DNA from: Saprospiraceae bacterium
Lineage (GTDB): Bacteria > Bacteroidota > Bacteroidia > Chitinophagales > Saprospiraceae
Length of the DNA: 9,720 nt
Assembly (NCBI GenBank): GCA_020630455.1
Contig: JAHDBK010000105.1
Span: 1 to 9,720 of the forward strand
Direction of reading: 5' to 3'
The stretch's first letter is position 1. Each line of letters opens with the position of its first letter. Under the pieces are notes generated by a model that saw nothing but the letters and a program-made list of their open reading frames with translations, searched no databases and was not told where the DNA came from. Made by a program: the position numbers and the translations under genes. Shown piece by piece: positions 7,944 through 9,720 of this stretch.

Positions 7944-8102
7944 AGTTGCAAGTTATAATTTTTATTTAATTATTTAGTTTATTTATTAATATATTATAAA
8001 AATATTTTATTTGGAATAATTATTGGGTAATTATATATAAAAAACAAAATACACACATTGAACGTTTTTAATACGAGTATATTTAAAATTAGTTTTTATT
8101 TT
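7944..8102. other. AT-rich divergent intergenic region
   Basis: Left part of the 370-bp gap between the divergent permease and CARDB-like genes. It is almost entirely A and T. I see no coding potential, no full TAnnTTTG element for either gene and no strong hairpin. A shortened -7-like TATTTTG on the minus strand lies near 8050 but is not convincing. Confidence 0.5.
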
Positions 8103-8105
8103 AAT

Positions 8106-8268
8106 GAAGTTGTTTAAAGTTATTATTAGAAACCGAGCAGAAATGCTTGTGGTTATTGGCAAAGCTCATTTTGAGTTTCGTAGTCAAAACTACGGGACGA
8201 AAAATAGCTGAAGTCCAATAATCACAATGGTTTTTGCGTAGGCCTAAGAATTAACTTTAAACAACTTC
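8106..8268. mobile_element. MITE-like palindromic element, 163 bp
   Basis: The ends are a perfect 17-bp terminal inverted repeat, GAAGTTGTTTAAAGTTA at 8106-8122 and its complement at 8252-8268. AAT flanks it on both sides (8103-8105 and 8269-8271), as a 3-bp target duplication would. Inside, further arms share the same centre: TTGTGGTTATTGG (8147-8159) with CCAATAATCACAA (8215-8227), 12 of 13 pairing; AGCT (8163-8166) with AGCT (8206-8209); and CGTAGT (8179-8184) with ACTACG (8189-8194) around a CAAA loop. The whole unit can fold as one long imperfect hairpin. It is visibly richer in G and C than its flanks and encodes no protein. This fits a non-autonomous insertion mobilised in trans; a structured RNA is the alternative. 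Confidence 0.6.
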
Positions 8269-8313
8269 AATATGAAAATGTTACATTTAATCATACTCTA
8301 AAACATTATTATC

Positions 8314-9126
8314 ATGAAAAACATATTTTTAATATTATTTTTATTCATTATCAATTTTAATCTTAAAGCACAAGATTCTTCTGAATATCAAGGGTACCGT
8401 TTGTACGTTAGTAATGTCGAAGTCATACAAATTGCTAAATCTAATTTTAAAATAAAGACTTTTGTTACCAATACAGGTAGTAAAGATTTGACTAATGCCG
8501 ATTTCCAAGATTACAAAGAGGTCTTAGTTGTTAAGATGGATGAACAACTATTTGAAACTAAAATATTCCCTTATGAAGATTTGATTATTCAAAAAATCAA
8601 AAATACTAAATGGGATTTAGCATCAGGAAAATCTGAAAAAACCGATTTTAAAATCAATATTCCTAAAGAAAGGAGAGGCGAAACAGATAATATCGTTGGT
8701 GGAAAATCAGTGAGCGGTTCATACAATAGAGACCTTTGTACTGATTTGGTGATGGATACAGTAATTCTAGTAAAAAAAGATAAGAAAAATGCTTATGTAA
8801 AAGCTCAAATCAGCAATATCGGAAAAGGTGCCATCAATATTATTGGTGATAAAAAAAATGTTCAAGATAATATTAATGTAGGGGCTTATTTTTCGGGTAC
8901 TCCAAAGTTTAGTAAAGGAGCTATTTTAGCAGGTGAGGTGTATATTACTGGATTAGATGATACAGATGGAATTTTATTCCCTGGTGATAAAATTGAAATT
9001 GAGATGAAAGTGAAAAGAAAAGCTCAATCTAAATATACCAAAGTACTCATTTTAATAGTGGATGCTAAACAAGTAGTTATTGAATGTAATGAAACGAACA
9101 ATAACAATTCTGTTTTAGTTAAATAG
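8314..9126 (+). CDS. secreted protein with CARDB-like repeats
   Basis: A 270-residue exported protein. Residues 1-19 form a signal peptide (MKN, a hydrophobic run, then LKA before QDSS), with likely cleavage after A19. The mature part falls into two similar beta-rich halves. The first (about 29-118) has YVSNVEVIQIAKSNFKIKTF and VTNTGSKDL. The second (about 142-270) has DLVMDTVILVKKDKKNAYVK, AQISNIGKGAIN, LFPGDKIEIEM and ends in VDAKQVVIECNETNNN. The pattern V-x-N-x-G early and VD...V.E.NE.NN at the end is that of CARDB (cell-adhesion-related, Ig-like) domains. No catalytic residues are apparent, so a binding or structural role at the cell surface or periplasm is inferred. It starts 45 nt after the palindromic element and is followed 22 nt later by another exported protein gene. 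Confidence 0.8.
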   Translation: MKNIFLILFLFIINFNLKAQDSSEYQGYRLYVSNVEVIQIAKSNFKIKTFVTNTGSKDLTNADFQDYKEVLVVKMDEQLFETKIFPYEDLIIQKIKNTKWDLASGKSEKTDFKINIPKERRGETDNIVGGKSVSGSYNRDLCTDLVMDTVILVKKDKKNAYVKAQISNIGKGAINIIGDKKNVQDNINVGAYFSGTPKFSKGAILAGEVYITGLDDTDGILFPGDKIEIEMKVKRKAQSKYTKVLILIVDAKQVVIECNETNNNNSVLVK

Positions 9127-9148
9127 GTATAATAAATATTAATTCATT

Positions 9149-9475
9149 TTGCTCTATTTAAAAAATACAATCATTTTAATTTTACTGTTAAGTACTTGTA
9201 CTTTAGCTGCACAGGTTGGTTTGAATCCTAGCAATTTAGAACATTCTAATACTAATATAAAATTTGATAAAAAAGTATTTGAATTATCTTTTTATCAAAA
9301 TAAAGACAAAACCCAAAAACATCTTTCATTAGTGAATTTTAAAATAGATTTACCTTCAATGAAAGCCACTTCATTTTTTTGTAAATTAGAAGATAAGAGA
9401 GACCAGAAAAAAGGCTTAAATTGGCGTTTTAGACTGGGTTCTTTGGATTATGTCAATGAATTAGAAAGTAAGTGA
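9149..9475 (+). CDS. small secreted protein with C-terminal FRLGSLDYVN motif
   Basis: A 108-residue protein with an N-terminal signal peptide (KNTIILILLLSTCTLAAQ, cleavage near residue 21) and a short hydrophilic mature part ending FFCKLEDK...NWRFRLGSLDYVNELESK. From memory, similar C-terminal FRLGS-DYVN-LE endings occur in many short uncharacterised proteins of Bacteroidota; I cannot confirm this here and no function is known. The start appears to be TTG: an in-frame TAA lies nine bases upstream, only ATT separates it from TTG, and the next ATG (M71) would remove the signal peptide. It follows the CARDB-like gene by 22 nt on the same strand, so the two are probably one transcript. Confidence 0.7.
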   Translation: MLYLKNTIILILLLSTCTLAAQVGLNPSNLEHSNTNIKFDKKVFELSFYQNKDKTQKHLSLVNFKIDLPSMKATSFFCKLEDKRDQKKGLNWRFRLGSLDYVNELESK

Positions 9476-9520
9476 TAGCATTCGCATCGGATAATTCATT
9501 ACAAATAGATAATCAGATAA

Positions 9521-9539
9521 TAGACATTAGACATTAGAC
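9521..9539. repeat. 7-bp tandem repeat, 2.7 copies
   Basis: TAGACAT at 9521-9527 and 9528-9534 is followed by TAGAC at 9535-9539, all exact. It lies immediately before the long inverted repeat and 45 nt past the last gene. Copy number is low; it may be a remnant of a longer heptamer array. Confidence 0.6.
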
Positions 9540-9540
9540 T

Positions 9541-9592
9541 TTCCTAATAATTAAATAATAAAGAATTTTCTTTATTATTTAATTATTAGGAA
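9541..9592. terminator. perfect 25-bp inverted repeat, likely bidirectional terminator
   Basis: The left arm (9541-9565, starting TTCCTAATAATTAAA) and right arm (9568-9592, ending AATTATTAGGAA) are exact complements separated by only TT. The arms are almost pure A and T with CC/GG near the base. It begins 65 nt after the stop of the small secreted protein gene. It may end the two-gene transcript, but there is no clean T-tract after the stem, so a palindromic repeat or a bidirectional terminator serving a gene beyond the window are equally possible. Confidence 0.5.
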
Positions 9593-9720
9593 TAAAATTT
9601 CCACCACTTTATTAAATGACGAACTAAATTACCACAATTGTCTATACTTCAAATCTTTGAGATTTCTTTTTCAATATGGATTGGTATAATAAGAGCATGT
9701 TTAAAAATTTATCACAATGA
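9593..9720. other. right-end tail with no supported gene
   Basis: AT-rich sequence with stops in all frames at short intervals. The longest ATG-led frame (9676-9720, plus) has only 14 codons. It may be the flank of a gene or mobile element beyond the window. Confidence 0.4.

Noticed and set aside
8106..8268. CRISPR repeat or tRNA-like reading of the palindromic region
   Set aside because: There is no repeated unit with spacers and no tRNA arm pattern; the arms are concentric around one centre.
9676..9720. ATG-led frame of 14 codons at the right edge
   Set aside because: Too short, no upstream signals, and a similar frame is expected by chance in such DNA.
9600..9720. Possible 3' end of a minus-strand gene or an insertion-sequence border (GAGCATGTTTAAAAATTT)
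   Set aside because: Minus-strand frames are broken by stops within about 20 codons, and no matching inverted copy of the border exists in the window.

Overview
The window looks like a piece of chromosome from an AT-rich member of the Bacteroidota. The signs are strongly AT-biased codons and spacers, no Shine-Dalgarno-like sequences before the starts, TAnnTTTG-type -7 promoter elements upstream of two genes, and a protein set typical of that phylum (two-component LytTR regulator, LolC/E-like permease with a phylum-typical N-terminus, secreted CARDB-like protein). I cannot place it below phylum level from this sequence. There is no phage, plasmid, CRISPR array, rRNA or tRNA gene.

Layout. Positions 24-1082 (minus) hold queA, for the queuosine tRNA modification. 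It diverges from an orphan MacB/FtsX-type ABC permease (1357-2610, plus). A non-coding convergent spacer (2611-2865) carries a duplicated 23-bp element and a terminator-like hairpin. Three minus-strand genes follow: a seven-helix DUF389 membrane protein (4002-5423), a two-helix DUF445 membrane protein (3315-3920) and an Hsp15-like S4 RNA-binding protein (2866-3282). The last two are only 32 nt apart and look co-transcribed. Next come a LytTR-type response regulator (5700-6443, minus), ending directly on a long hairpin, and a second FtsX-fold permease of the LolC/E type (6639-7943, minus, GTG start).

The right end is the accessory-looking part. A 370-bp spacer (7944-8313) contains a 163-bp palindromic element with 17-bp terminal inverted repeats flanked by AAT on both sides, i.e. 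a MITE-like insertion. It lies just upstream of two short plus-strand genes for exported proteins: a two-domain CARDB-like protein (8314-9126) and a small protein ending in an FRLGSLDYVN motif (9149-9475, TTG start). A 7-bp tandem repeat and a perfect 25-bp inverted repeat with a 2-nt loop follow, and the last ~130 bp hold nothing I can support.

Most genes are ordinary housekeeping or envelope genes that do not form one pathway. Both ABC permeases lack a neighbouring ATPase gene and the response regulator lacks a neighbouring histidine kinase, so their partners must be encoded elsewhere. I see no convincing new multi-gene system. The best candidates for a second look are the palindromic element and the small secreted gene pair beside it.
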